Source of the DNA: Bordetella parapertussis
Lineage (GTDB): Bacteria; Pseudomonadota; Gammaproteobacteria; Burkholderiales; Burkholderiaceae_B
DNA length: 58,188 nt
Assembly (NCBI GenBank): GCA_945911685.1
Contig: CAMEAW010000005.1
Span: 1 to 58,188, forward strand
Direction: 5' to 3'
Positions 46,765 through 54,408 of the stretch are shown in pieces. Numbering within the stretch: the first letter of the stretch is position 1; each line of letters starts with the position of its first letter. Position numbers and translations under genes: made by a program. The notes beneath the pieces are model-generated. The model ran no database searches. It was not told where the DNA came from and saw only the letters and a program-made list of their open reading frames with translations.

Positions 46765-48483
46765 TTAAAAATGCCAACTTGCCGGTAAATCGATCAATTT
46801 CCCGACGGGGTAGCCGAGTCGCCCATTGTGCGCAAACACATACGCATTGGTTCGCAGCGGGTCACCCGTGACCGCGATCATGAAATCGTCAGCACAAGTG
46901 ATTAAGGGCACCAAGCGATTTGAATCGTCAGATTCACAAAACACTTTCGGGATACGACCCGCCACATATTCTTCGGTCAAGTTCCAAATCGGCTTGTCGG
47001 CCCAGACACGCAGCATATGTTCAAATTTCCAGGCAGGGAGTCGTGCGTGTTCAAACAAATACTGCTTGACGTCTTGTTTAGACCAGCCACCTTGGGCGAT
47101 GGCCTCAGCCAAAATCGGGCTTAGCAACACCAAGGGCCGAAGCGTGCCGTAACCGCCACCCACGGTGAAGGTAATCTGCCACGAGGTTTGTCGCGCAACT
47201 GCATCGGCAAGAATAGGCATGATCTCTTCTGGGGTGCTGCCAGACACCGACGCGATCACGTTGCCGCCTGTGTAGCGAGCGATCGTCACAGTGTTATCCG
47301 TCTGTTTGAAACCCATCTCGACACTGGTTGGGCTCCAGCCGATGGCTTTAAGCACCTCTTCATTTTCAGCGGCGACCACACGCCAAGTGTTTCCGAACGT
47401 GGCTTTATCATTTTTGTGTAATAAAAAGCCAGCGACATTGCGCAGGTACAGACGCCAAAAACGACCAACCGAGGTGTTGGGTTGAAAGCCATCGCGTAAG
47501 ACGTTTTCTGTGTAGTTAAACCCGAGTTGCTGAACAATTGGCCCGTTCAAAATGATGAGGGTCTCGCCCCCTGGCGTGTTGCCACTGTGCTCGACGCCAT
47601 ACGCGGGGTCGGCCATGGCTTGAACAAGCGCGACCAAGATTGGCATGTACTCTGGGCGGCAACCGGCCATGACGCCATTGACGGCGATGCTCCAGACGGT
47701 GGCGGCTCGATTGTCGGGCAACAGCACACCCAACACGTCGGTCGGTGCACGATCGGTATAGTTTAAAAATTCTTGCACCTTGGCACGCGTTGGGGGCACG
47801 ACCGGTAAACCATCACTCCATTCGTTTTCTAAAAAGAACTGATTGACAGCGTCAAAGCCGCCTTTGAACACCACGTCTTGCGCCTGGGGTTCAGAGGATT
47901 GCGCGCCGGTTCCGGTGGCATCGGTTAAGTTTTTAATAACCTCTGCGGCTGTGACCTCAAGAATGTTGCGCCGCAGCATTGCGGCGCTTTGCGCACCCGG
48001 ATGGCCGGGCACTAAGGCGACAGGCATGCTGGGCAAGCCCAGGCCAATTGATGAAGCCTCGGCGAGCTTTAAAAAGCCCTGACTCACAAGCGAAGAGCTT
48101 GGCACGCCAGCCTCTTCACAGACTGCACTCGCCCGCAACACGGCGGGCGTGCAGCTACCTCAGCAACCCATCCCTGAGATGACGGCGTCAGCCTTCAGTT
48201 CTTTGAGGCGACGAGGCAAATCAGCCAAAATCTGACGTTCGTCGGGGCCGTGGGTGTTTCCGAGCACGCTCCAGTGCACGAAATTGACCCCTGGATATGT
48301 TGCCTTCAGGCTGTCTTCAAGCGCAGCAAACACTTGGTCGCCTTTAAAGACGTAGTCCCATAGCTGAACAATCGTTTTGCCCGCGAGCGTATCCAGGCGT
48401 TTTGCCAAGGATTTTCCTTGAACTTGCATTGGGCTTCGGGGCCACAAAACTTCGTAATAGCCATCGTTTGGCTGAGTTGTCAT
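46765..48483 (-). CDS. Selenoprotein A: UGSC domain fused to W[ST]DGLP domain (one in-frame TGA read as Sec)
   Basis: Proposed 572-residue selenoprotein. From ATG 48483 (GGAGA upstream) 107 codons lead to TGA 48162-48160; the frame then stays open to 46765. Around the TGA it reads SGMGC-U-GSCTPAVLRAS, Sec108. Eleven residues after the UGSC Cys comes EEAGVP, and later ALVPGHPGAQS, aligning with selenoprotein B. An N-terminal ~200-residue alpha/beta domain precedes a second domain from about residue 215 (NEWSDGLPVVPPT, VMAGCRPEYMPILV) that is paralogous to the product of 44832-45872. No signal peptide. Function unknown; the redox motif suggests selenol chemistry. The part after TGA could be miscalled as a gene from GTG 48141. 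Confidence 0.88.
48123..48154 (-). promoter_or_regulatory. bSECIS-like hairpin of selenoprotein A
   Basis: In the mRNA, starting six bases after the UGA: CUGCAC pairs with GUGCAG, and GCCCGC with GCGGGC, around a six-base apical loop CGUGUU, with a two-base GA bulge on the 3' side. Twelve pairs in total. The GUGU of the loop lies 19-22 bases after the UGA, almost exactly as in selenoprotein B. It is much stronger than expected for unselected coding sequence. Confidence 0.85.
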
Positions 48484-48561
48484 GTTGTTCTCCGGTATTT
48501 TTAACGGCCTGGCGCAAGCGGTGCAATCCTACCCAACGCTCGAGTCTTTTTATAAAATCGT

Positions 48562-48590
48562 GCCTATGTTTTTAGAATCTAAGCATAGGC
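48562..48590. promoter_or_regulatory. Palindromic candidate operator
   Basis: Outer arms GCCTATG and CATAGGC enclose a second inverted repeat TTAGA-A-TCTAA, making a nearly continuous 29-base palindrome. It lies between divergent operons and has no T-run, so a regulator-binding site is more likely than a terminator. Confidence 0.65.
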
Positions 48591-48655
48591 TACAGCAGAG
48601 CGGCATGCAACTAAGGCGGGTGCTGTTGAATTGTGCGATGCAACGGTAGCCGTGT

Positions 48656-48734
48656 GAGTCGGCCCGAGCGCAGCCGAGTCAGCCTGAGCGGGGTCACGGC
48701 AGCCTAGTCAACCCGAGTGCCGCCAACGGCAATT
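48656..48734 (+). repeat. Imperfect G/C-rich tandem repeats upstream of acyl-CoA dehydrogenase
   Basis: Three related segments begin GAGTCGGCCCGAG (48656), GAGTCAGCCTGAG (48676) and TAGTCAACCCGAG (48705), spaced 20 and 29 bases. The latter two continue with CACGGCAGCC and CAACGGCAAT. Diverged local duplication; no coding potential noticed. Confidence 0.7.
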
Positions 48735-48808
48735 AGGCCAAGCAGGGCCAAGAGCAACTGAGGCGGATCAATCAGCTAAGATAGTGCTTATCGTATAAGG
48801 AGAGTAGG

Positions 48809-49987
48809 GTGAGCCAAGAACAAAGTACTGCAGAACAAGCCGACGACGCGCGGATGATCATTGATCTGGTAGCAAAGTTTGTTGACCAAGAGTTGATGCC
48901 CCTTGAAGCGGCTGTGATAGCTCGCGAAATCAAGGCTGAGCCGTTGAAATTACTGCCTGAAGAAGAGGCACCGTTATTAAAAAAATGTAAAGAATTGGGC
49001 CTGTGGGCCTTGGATGCCCCCGAAGAGCTTGGCGGTGCCAATTTATCAGCCACCACCTGGATGGCGCTCAATGAAGAATTGGGCCGCACGGTGACGCCTT
49101 TTGTGTTTCCGCCAGACTCACCCAACATGCACATGCTGCTGGCTGTCGGTACACCCGAGCAAAAAAAGAAATACCTCGAGCCCTATGCCGCAGGCACCGC
49201 AAAATCTGCGATTGCGATTTCTGAGCCCAATGCAGGCGGCGATCCGTCAGGCATGATTACGCGCGCTGAAAAAGTGGGTGATGAGTGGGTGATTAACGGT
49301 CGCAAAATTTGGGTCAGTAAAGTGCCCTCTGCGGATTTTGTCATCGTCATGGCACGCGTGGGTGCAGGTAAGCGCCACGAAGGGATCACTGCCTTTATCG
49401 TCGAAAAAAATACACCCGGCTTTGAGATTTTGCGTGAAATCCCCATGCTTGGCGGGCACCGCACGTACGAACTTGTGTTTGAAGATTGCCGTATCCCTGC
49501 TGAAAACGTCTTGGGCGAGATTGGTGCTGGCTTTGCGCCGATGCAATTGCGCCTGGTGGTTCGTCGTTTGCAGATTGGTACGTGGTGCATTGGTATGTGT
49601 CGCCGCGCCTTAGACATGATGTGCAGTCATGCTAAACAACGCACGACCTTTGGCGCGCTGCTCGCAGATCGTCAGGCGGTGCAATGGTGGATTGCCGATG
49701 CCGCCATGAAGATGCACGCCTGTCGCCTGATGGTACAAGATGCCGCGCGTAAGCAAGATCAAGGCATTGATGTGCGCACTGAGGCCTCGATGATCAAGGT
49801 ATATGCCACCGAGATGGCTGCTGAGGTGTTAGATCATGCGATGCAAACACTCGGTGCAATGGGTGTAACCAAAGAGCTGCCTTTGCAGCTGATGGCGCAG
49901 CGTGTGCGGGTGATGCGTGTATACGAAGGCCCCTCTGAAGTACACCGCATGTCGCTTGCCAAAAAAATCTTGAAAGAGGCGCGCTAG
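48809..49987 (+). CDS. Acyl-CoA dehydrogenase family protein
   Basis: Flavin enzyme of the ACAD fold, 392 residues from GTG 48809 (AAGGAGAG upstream). Middle-domain motif IAISEPNAGGDPSGM (about 130-144) and C-terminal VYEGPSEVHRMSLAKKIL, plus KQRTTFGALLADRQAVQWW, are typical. The substrate is unknown; the following CoA-transferase may supply its acyl-CoA. First gene of a plus-strand catabolic operon divergent from selenoprotein A. Confidence 0.9.
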   Translation: MSQEQSTAEQADDARMIIDLVAKFVDQELMPLEAAVIAREIKAEPLKLLPEEEAPLLKKCKELGLWALDAPEELGGANLSATTWMALNEELGRTVTPFVFPPDSPNMHMLLAVGTPEQKKKYLEPYAAGTAKSAIAISEPNAGGDPSGMITRAEKVGDEWVINGRKIWVSKVPSADFVIVMARVGAGKRHEGITAFIVEKNTPGFEILREIPMLGGHRTYELVFEDCRIPAENVLGEIGAGFAPMQLRLVVRRLQIGTWCIGMCRRALDMMCSHAKQRTTFGALLADRQAVQWWIADAAMKMHACRLMVQDAARKQDQGIDVRTEASMIKVYATEMAAEVLDHAMQTLGAMGVTKELPLQLMAQRVRVMRVYEGPSEVHRMSLAKKILKEAR

Positions 49988-50052
49988 ACAAACGGTTACG
50001 TTATACAAGGTTAGGTAAACGACACCCCCTTATATCGATAATGATGTTGCAC

Positions 50053-50078
50053 GTGCCGCAGGGCTAACCCTGTGGCAC
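50053..50078 (+). other. Hairpin in the leader of the CoA-transferase gene
   Basis: An 11-pair stem, GTGCCGCAGGG with CCCTGTGGCAC (one G-T wobble), encloses a CTAA loop. No T-run follows. It ends 24 bases before the ATG, so it may affect translation or mRNA stability between the two genes. Confidence 0.7.
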
Positions 50079-50102
50079 CGTGTACCCGGAGATAATTGAA
50101 TC

Positions 50103-51326
50103 ATGGCAAACACAACGCCACAGGCGCCACGCGTCAATACGCCTTTAGCGGGGATTACGGTCATTGATTTGACGCAAATTTATCAAGGCCCGTACGCGAC
50201 CTTTCTGATGGCGAAAGCAGGCGCTGATGTCATCAAGATTGAACCACTCAACGGCGAGCCCTCGCGGATTCGCGCCAAGGTGAGTGGTGGCGCTTCGTTG
50301 CCGATGGCAATGCTCAATACCAATAAGCGTGGCATCACTTTAAATTTAAAAACTGCGAAGGGCCGCGAGCTCTTTAAAGAGCTCGTCAAACGCGCGGATA
50401 TCGTGGTTGAAAACTTTGCACCAGGCGTGATGGACCGTCTAGGAGTAGGGTGGTCGGTGTTGCACGAACTCAATCCCCGTTTGATTTACGGTTCGGGTAC
50501 GGGCTATGGCTTATCAGGTCCTGATCGCGATAACTTGGCGATGGATGTGACGATTCAAGCCGCCTCGGGCATCATGAGTGTTACAGGTACGCCCGATGGC
50601 CCCCCGTTGCGTGCCGGCGCCTCGATTGTTGATTTCTTAAGCGGCGTGCATCTCTACGCAGGCATAATGACCGCGCTCTATGAGCGTTCGCAAACTGGAG
50701 AGGGGCGTTTGGTTGAGGTGTCGATGCAAGAAACCGCCTACCCAACGCTTGCCTCGAACATGGGCATCACACATAAATCTGTTGGGGTAGTACCACCGCG
50801 CGTGGGTAACCGCCATGGTGGGCTCGCGTTAGCCCCTTACAACGTTTATCCAGCCAAAGATGGCTACATCGCGATTGTTTGCGTCACTGAACCACATTGG
50901 CTTCACTTGCTGGCGGCAATGGGTCGCGAGGATCTCAGTACAGATCCTCGGTTTGAGAGCAACAAATTACGCGTTGAAAATATTTCTGCGACCGACGATG
51001 AAATCACCCGTTGGACTGAAAGCCTGCCGCGCGCAGAGCTCTTTGCCCTAAGCAAAAAACACGGGTTTCCGGCCGCACCCGTGCGCGATTTGCTTGAAGT
51101 GATGAACGACAAACATATGCACGAGCGTGGCATGCTTGAGTGGTTTGACGATAAAGATTTGGGTCGCGTGGTGCTGCCACACACTCCCTTAATCATTCAC
51201 GGGGCCGATCGTGTTAGCACAATCGCAAGCCCTGATCTTGGGCAGCACAACAAAGAGATTTATTCGGGCTGGCTGGGGCTGTCAGAGGCTGAGCTCGAGG
51301 CTTTGTATAAAGAAGACGTGATATGA
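50103..51326 (+). CDS. CaiB/BaiF family (class III) CoA-transferase
   Basis: Transfers CoA between an acyl-CoA and a free carboxylic acid through an aspartyl-CoA intermediate. 407 residues. N-terminal GITVIDLTQIYQGPYATFLM and AGADVIKIEPLNGEPSR, NTNKRGITLNLKTAKGRELF and the Asp-bearing LAMDVTIQAASGIMSVTG (near residue 155) are hallmarks. It presumably activates the acid captured by the following Bug proteins. Stop overlaps the next start (ATGA). Confidence 0.93.
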   Translation: MANTTPQAPRVNTPLAGITVIDLTQIYQGPYATFLMAKAGADVIKIEPLNGEPSRIRAKVSGGASLPMAMLNTNKRGITLNLKTAKGRELFKELVKRADIVVENFAPGVMDRLGVGWSVLHELNPRLIYGSGTGYGLSGPDRDNLAMDVTIQAASGIMSVTGTPDGPPLRAGASIVDFLSGVHLYAGIMTALYERSQTGEGRLVEVSMQETAYPTLASNMGITHKSVGVVPPRVGNRHGGLALAPYNVYPAKDGYIAIVCVTEPHWLHLLAAMGREDLSTDPRFESNKLRVENISATDDEITRWTESLPRAELFALSKKHGFPAAPVRDLLEVMNDKHMHERGMLEWFDDKDLGRVVLPHTPLIIHGADRVSTIASPDLGQHNKEIYSGWLGLSEAELEALYKEDVI

Positions 51327-52321
51327 CAAGAATCAGTCTGAAGACACGTGTTGTTTATGCACTAGGGCTAAGCTGCGTCTGCTTAGTCGTAGCCTTGATG
51401 CCTCGCGTCAGTCAGGCGCAACATAACGACTATCCGACGCGCTCGGTGAAAGTGATTGTGCCTTTCTCGGCAGGCAGCGGGGCTGATCATGCCTCGCGTT
51501 TTTTTGGTGACTTGCTGGCAAAAAGTTTAGGACAAAATTTTTTAGTTGAAAACAGAACCGGTGCTGCGGGTATGTTGGCGATGAACACCGTGAAGGCTGC
51601 GCCAGCAGACGGATACACGATCTTGATGGGTAGCAATTCGTTGATGGCTGTTAACCCCATCATGCTCAAAGAGCTCACGTATGATGCAATCAAAGACTTC
51701 AAACCGATTGGCGGCTTAACGCGTGGCGTGAATGCGATTGTGGTCGGAAAAGATTCAAAATATAAATCGTTCACCGAACTTCTTACCGCGGCCAAGACCT
51801 CACCCGTACCACTGAATGGCGGTACGTATGCGTTAGGGTATGAATTGGCGCTTGCCTGGTTAGCCAACGTAGCAGGCGTGAAATTTGAAAATATTTTGTA
51901 CAAGGGCCTAGGCGAGATTATGGTCAGTCTACAGGGCGACCAGTTAGATTTTGGTATCGTGAGTTTTAACGGTGCTGCGCCGCTATTGAAAGCAGGTAAA
52001 TACAGGGCTCTGGCGTTATCATCCGATCAGCGCCACCCAGATTTTCCAGACGTACCGACGATCGCTGAAAGTGGTTTTCCAGAGTTTACAAACTACACCT
52101 GGACCTCGTTTTACGTGCGAAGCGACACGCCTGATCACATCACCAATAAACTCGAAGCGACGCTTCAAATCGTCTTAGCCACGCCCTTAGCAAAAGAATA
52201 CGCAGACCAAGTGTTGGTCGAGTTGATGCCTTTAAAGGCTGACAAAATGAGACAGTATCAACTAGAAGAAATCGCGCGTTTTGCTAAGATTGCTAAAGAG
52301 GCTGGTCTCAAACCGAAGTAA
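51323..52321 (+). CDS. Bug/TctC family solute-binding protein
   Basis: Periplasmic carboxylate-binding protein, 332 residues. Signal peptide ends near RVSQAQ, then YPTRSVKVIVPFSAGSGADH, NFLVENRTGAAGMLA and LYKGLGEIMVSLQGDQLDFG. Its start overlaps the CoA-transferase stop, so uptake and activation are translationally coupled. Differs considerably from the other two Bug proteins here, so the ligands may differ. Confidence 0.91.
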   Translation: MTRISLKTRVVYALGLSCVCLVVALMPRVSQAQHNDYPTRSVKVIVPFSAGSGADHASRFFGDLLAKSLGQNFLVENRTGAAGMLAMNTVKAAPADGYTILMGSNSLMAVNPIMLKELTYDAIKDFKPIGGLTRGVNAIVVGKDSKYKSFTELLTAAKTSPVPLNGGTYALGYELALAWLANVAGVKFENILYKGLGEIMVSLQGDQLDFGIVSFNGAAPLLKAGKYRALALSSDQRHPDFPDVPTIAESGFPEFTNYTWTSFYVRSDTPDHITNKLEATLQIVLATPLAKEYADQVLVELMPLKADKMRQYQLEEIARFAKIAKEAGLKPK

Positions 52322-52350
52322 AGAGCGGGAGGGGCACCTCATTGCAAACA

Positions 52351-52402
52351 TAGGTATTGATTTAACGTAAAAAAGTTAGGTATTGATTTAACGTAAAAAA
52401 GT
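52351..52402 (+). repeat. Perfect 26-base tandem duplication
   Basis: The unit TAGGTATTGATTTAACGTAA followed by AAAAGT occurs twice with no mismatch and no spacer (52351-52376, 52377-52402), 40 bases before the next Bug gene. Absence of divergence suggests a recent event. Confidence 0.96.
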
Positions 52403-52441
52403 TTTAAACACACTTTATAAAAACAACGATCAGGAGACTGT

Positions 52442-53410
52442 ATGAAAACGACTCTACGGGCATGGCTTTTACTGTTTGTCTTCATAACGAGCGGCTTTGC
52501 CAGCGTAAACGTCACCGCGCAAACCTACCCAAGCAAGCCGGTCACGATCATCGTGCCGTACGGTCCGGGCAGCGGTAACGATATGATTGCGCGTGAAATC
52601 GGGCAAAGACTGACTGAGCAATTAGGCGTCACCTTTGTGATTGAGAACAAGGTGGGCGCGACTGGCAATATTGCGATGGATTACACCGCTCAGGCCAAGC
52701 CTGACGGTTACACGATGATCTTGACCAGTACGAGCAGCATCATTTATCAAGTTTCGAACACGATTCGAACCAACATGTCTAAAGACTTCACACCCATCGG
52801 GTTTGTGGCGGGCTTACCTTACGTGTTGTCGGTGCCGCCGAGTGTGCCAGCAAAAACACTCAAAGAATTGGCGGCGCTCGCCAAAGCCAAACCAGGCGAG
52901 ATGAATTACAACGGCCCCGCCGGCAGTATGTCGGCCTTTCTGGGTTCGCTGTTTAAATCTGGCGCGAGTGTCGATATGGTCATGGTGCCTTACAAAGCCA
53001 CCTCAGACGCCCAGGTTGACGTGTTAGCCGGGCGCATCCAACTTTGGATCACGACCTCGGCCTCTGCTTTACCCTTGGTTAAAGGTGGCAAAGTCACAGC
53101 GCTGGCCGTAACCGGCGAAAAACGCCTGGCTGCGCTGCCTGACGTACCCACTGCAATCGAAGCGGGTTTCCCAACCATGACACCTGATATTTCTTTCTTT
53201 TTGTTAGGCCCTGCTGGCATCCCCGCTGAGATCGTTGCAAAGCTCAATGCGAGCGTCAATACGATTTTAAAGACGCAAGCGATGCAAGACCGCTTAGCCA
53301 GTTTTGCGACAGCAATCAAGATGGGTAGCCCAGACGATGTGAAGAACCATATTGCTAGCGAAACAGCGCGTTGGCAAGCCGCCGTCAAAAACGAAGTACT
53401 TTCAAAATAG
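52442..53410 (+). CDS. Bug/TctC family solute-binding protein
   Basis: Third Bug-type periplasmic binding protein of the window, 322 residues. Signal peptide to about VNVTAQ, then YPSKPVTIIVPYGPGSGND, GVTFVIENKVGATGNIA and YKATSDAQVDVLAGRIQLW. CAGGAG precedes the ATG. It stands between another Bug gene and a crotonase in the same direction. Confidence 0.92.
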   Translation: MKTTLRAWLLLFVFITSGFASVNVTAQTYPSKPVTIIVPYGPGSGNDMIAREIGQRLTEQLGVTFVIENKVGATGNIAMDYTAQAKPDGYTMILTSTSSIIYQVSNTIRTNMSKDFTPIGFVAGLPYVLSVPPSVPAKTLKELAALAKAKPGEMNYNGPAGSMSAFLGSLFKSGASVDMVMVPYKATSDAQVDVLAGRIQLWITTSASALPLVKGGKVTALAVTGEKRLAALPDVPTAIEAGFPTMTPDISFFLLGPAGIPAEIVAKLNASVNTILKTQAMQDRLASFATAIKMGSPDDVKNHIASETARWQAAVKNEVLSK

Positions 53411-53419
53411 GATTTTAAG

Positions 53420-54220
53420 ATGACTGATGCAGTGACCTATGAACAAGACGGCGGCGTCGTCACACTGACGCTCAACGAGCCTGAGACACGCAACGCGCTA
53501 TCGCCAGAGATTATTGATGCCATCGTTGCGCACGTTGCGAGAATCAACGCCGACCTATCGGTGGGCTGCGTGATCTTGACTGGTGCAGGCGAGGGGTTTT
53601 CGTCGGGTGGTAACGTTAAAAAGATGAAAGACCGTGCCACCGAAGATAAGCCCAGAACGCCTACTGAAATTCGTCGCTATTACCACGAGGGGATTCAGCG
53701 TATTCCGTTGGCGTTATATAGCCTAGAGGCGCCATCTATTGCAGCGGTCAATGGCGCGGCAATCGGGGCTGGTCTTGATTTAGCCACCATGTGCGATATC
53801 CGAATTGCGGCACGCAGCGCTAAGTTTGGCGAGACCTTTTTACGCGTTGGTCTGTTGTCAGGCGACGGCGGCGCTTGGTTTTTGCCTCGTGCTGTGGGCT
53901 TGTCAAAAGCCTACGAAATGACCTTCACGGGTGACTTTATTGACGGCGAAGAAGCAGCTAAGATAGGCTTGGTATCTAAGGTTGTGGATGACGCCGACTT
54001 GATGAACGAGGCCAGAAAACTGGCACAACGCATCGCGGCGCACCCAGTGCAGTCCTCACGCGCCAGCAAGCGTTTGATCCGCGATTCGCAGCACGTGCCG
54101 CTGCATACTTCGTTGGATATGGCAGCAGCTAATCAGGCGCTGGTGCAAACGACGCAAGATTACAAAGAAGCGATCTTGGCGTTCTCAGAAAAGCGTAAAC
54201 CAAAGTTCACGGGCAACTAA
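53420..54220 (+). CDS. Crotonase/enoyl-CoA hydratase family protein with atypical active site
   Basis: Crotonase-fold protein of 266 residues. The oxyanion-hole segments are normal (GEGFSSGGNVKKM and NGAAIGAGLDLATMCD). By my by-eye alignment, the two Glu that activate water in classical hydratases are replaced: the first by Asp in GLDLA and the second by a non-acidic residue in FGETFLRVGLLSGDGG. It may therefore catalyse another crotonase reaction (isomerase, hydrolase, or C-C cleavage). Nine bases after the Bug gene; last gene before a terminator. Confidence 0.86.
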   Translation: MTDAVTYEQDGGVVTLTLNEPETRNALSPEIIDAIVAHVARINADLSVGCVILTGAGEGFSSGGNVKKMKDRATEDKPRTPTEIRRYYHEGIQRIPLALYSLEAPSIAAVNGAAIGAGLDLATMCDIRIAARSAKFGETFLRVGLLSGDGGAWFLPRAVGLSKAYEMTFTGDFIDGEEAAKIGLVSKVVDDADLMNEARKLAQRIAAHPVQSSRASKRLIRDSQHVPLHTSLDMAAANQALVQTTQDYKEAILAFSEKRKPKFTGN

Positions 54221-54246
54221 AGACTTAGGTAATGCGAGGCTCGTTC

Positions 54247-54290
54247 AAAAGGGTATTTTCATTGCAAAAGCAAGAGAGAATACCCTTTTT
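54247..54290 (+). terminator. Rho-independent terminator of the catabolic operon
   Basis: An 11-base perfect stem, AAAAGGGTATT with AATACCCTTTT, around a 21-base loop, ending in a five-T run. It lies 26 bases after the crotonase stop and closes the operon starting at 48809. Confidence 0.88.
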
Positions 54291-54308
54291 ATCTATTAGT
54301 ATAATACG

Positions 54309-54324
54309 CATAATGTATATTATG
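54309..54324. promoter_or_regulatory. Palindromic A/T-rich candidate operator before the panE-like gene
   Basis: CATAAT-GTAT-ATTATG is an inverted repeat with six-base arms, nine bases after a TATAAT (54300-54305). It lies about 85 bases upstream of the ketopantoate reductase-like gene. The form suits a small repressor such as a GntR-type regulator, but none is encoded in the window. Confidence 0.5.
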
Positions 54325-54408
54325 TAAAGTAATGTTTTTACGACTTGCGCGATATACCGCCAACCGGATAATGCGAGGCTTGGTTACTTTTGTTACTTGG
54401 GCTGAGTC

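Larger units (their letters stand above)
48484..48808. other. Divergent control region of the selenoprotein and acyl-CoA operons
   Basis: 325 bases without a gene. From left to right: the ribosome site and leader of selenoprotein A, a TATAAA-like element near 48550 on the minus side, a 29-base palindrome (48562-48590), imperfect G/C-rich repeats (48656 onward), and AAGGAGAG before the GTG at 48809. No tRNA-like fold, including tRNA-Sec, was seen. Confidence 0.6.

Noticed and set aside
48160..48162. The TGA in selenoprotein A as a pseudogene mutation or sequencing error
   Set aside because: The identical UGSC context recurs in a neighbouring gene, each TGA has a matched hairpin, and selB is adjacent; decay or error would not produce this combination.
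48484..48808. tRNA-Sec (selC) gene near the selenoprotein genes
   Set aside because: I looked in all gaps from 42.7 to 48.8 kb on both strands for the anticodon-loop and acceptor sequences of tRNA-Sec and saw none; it is probably elsewhere.
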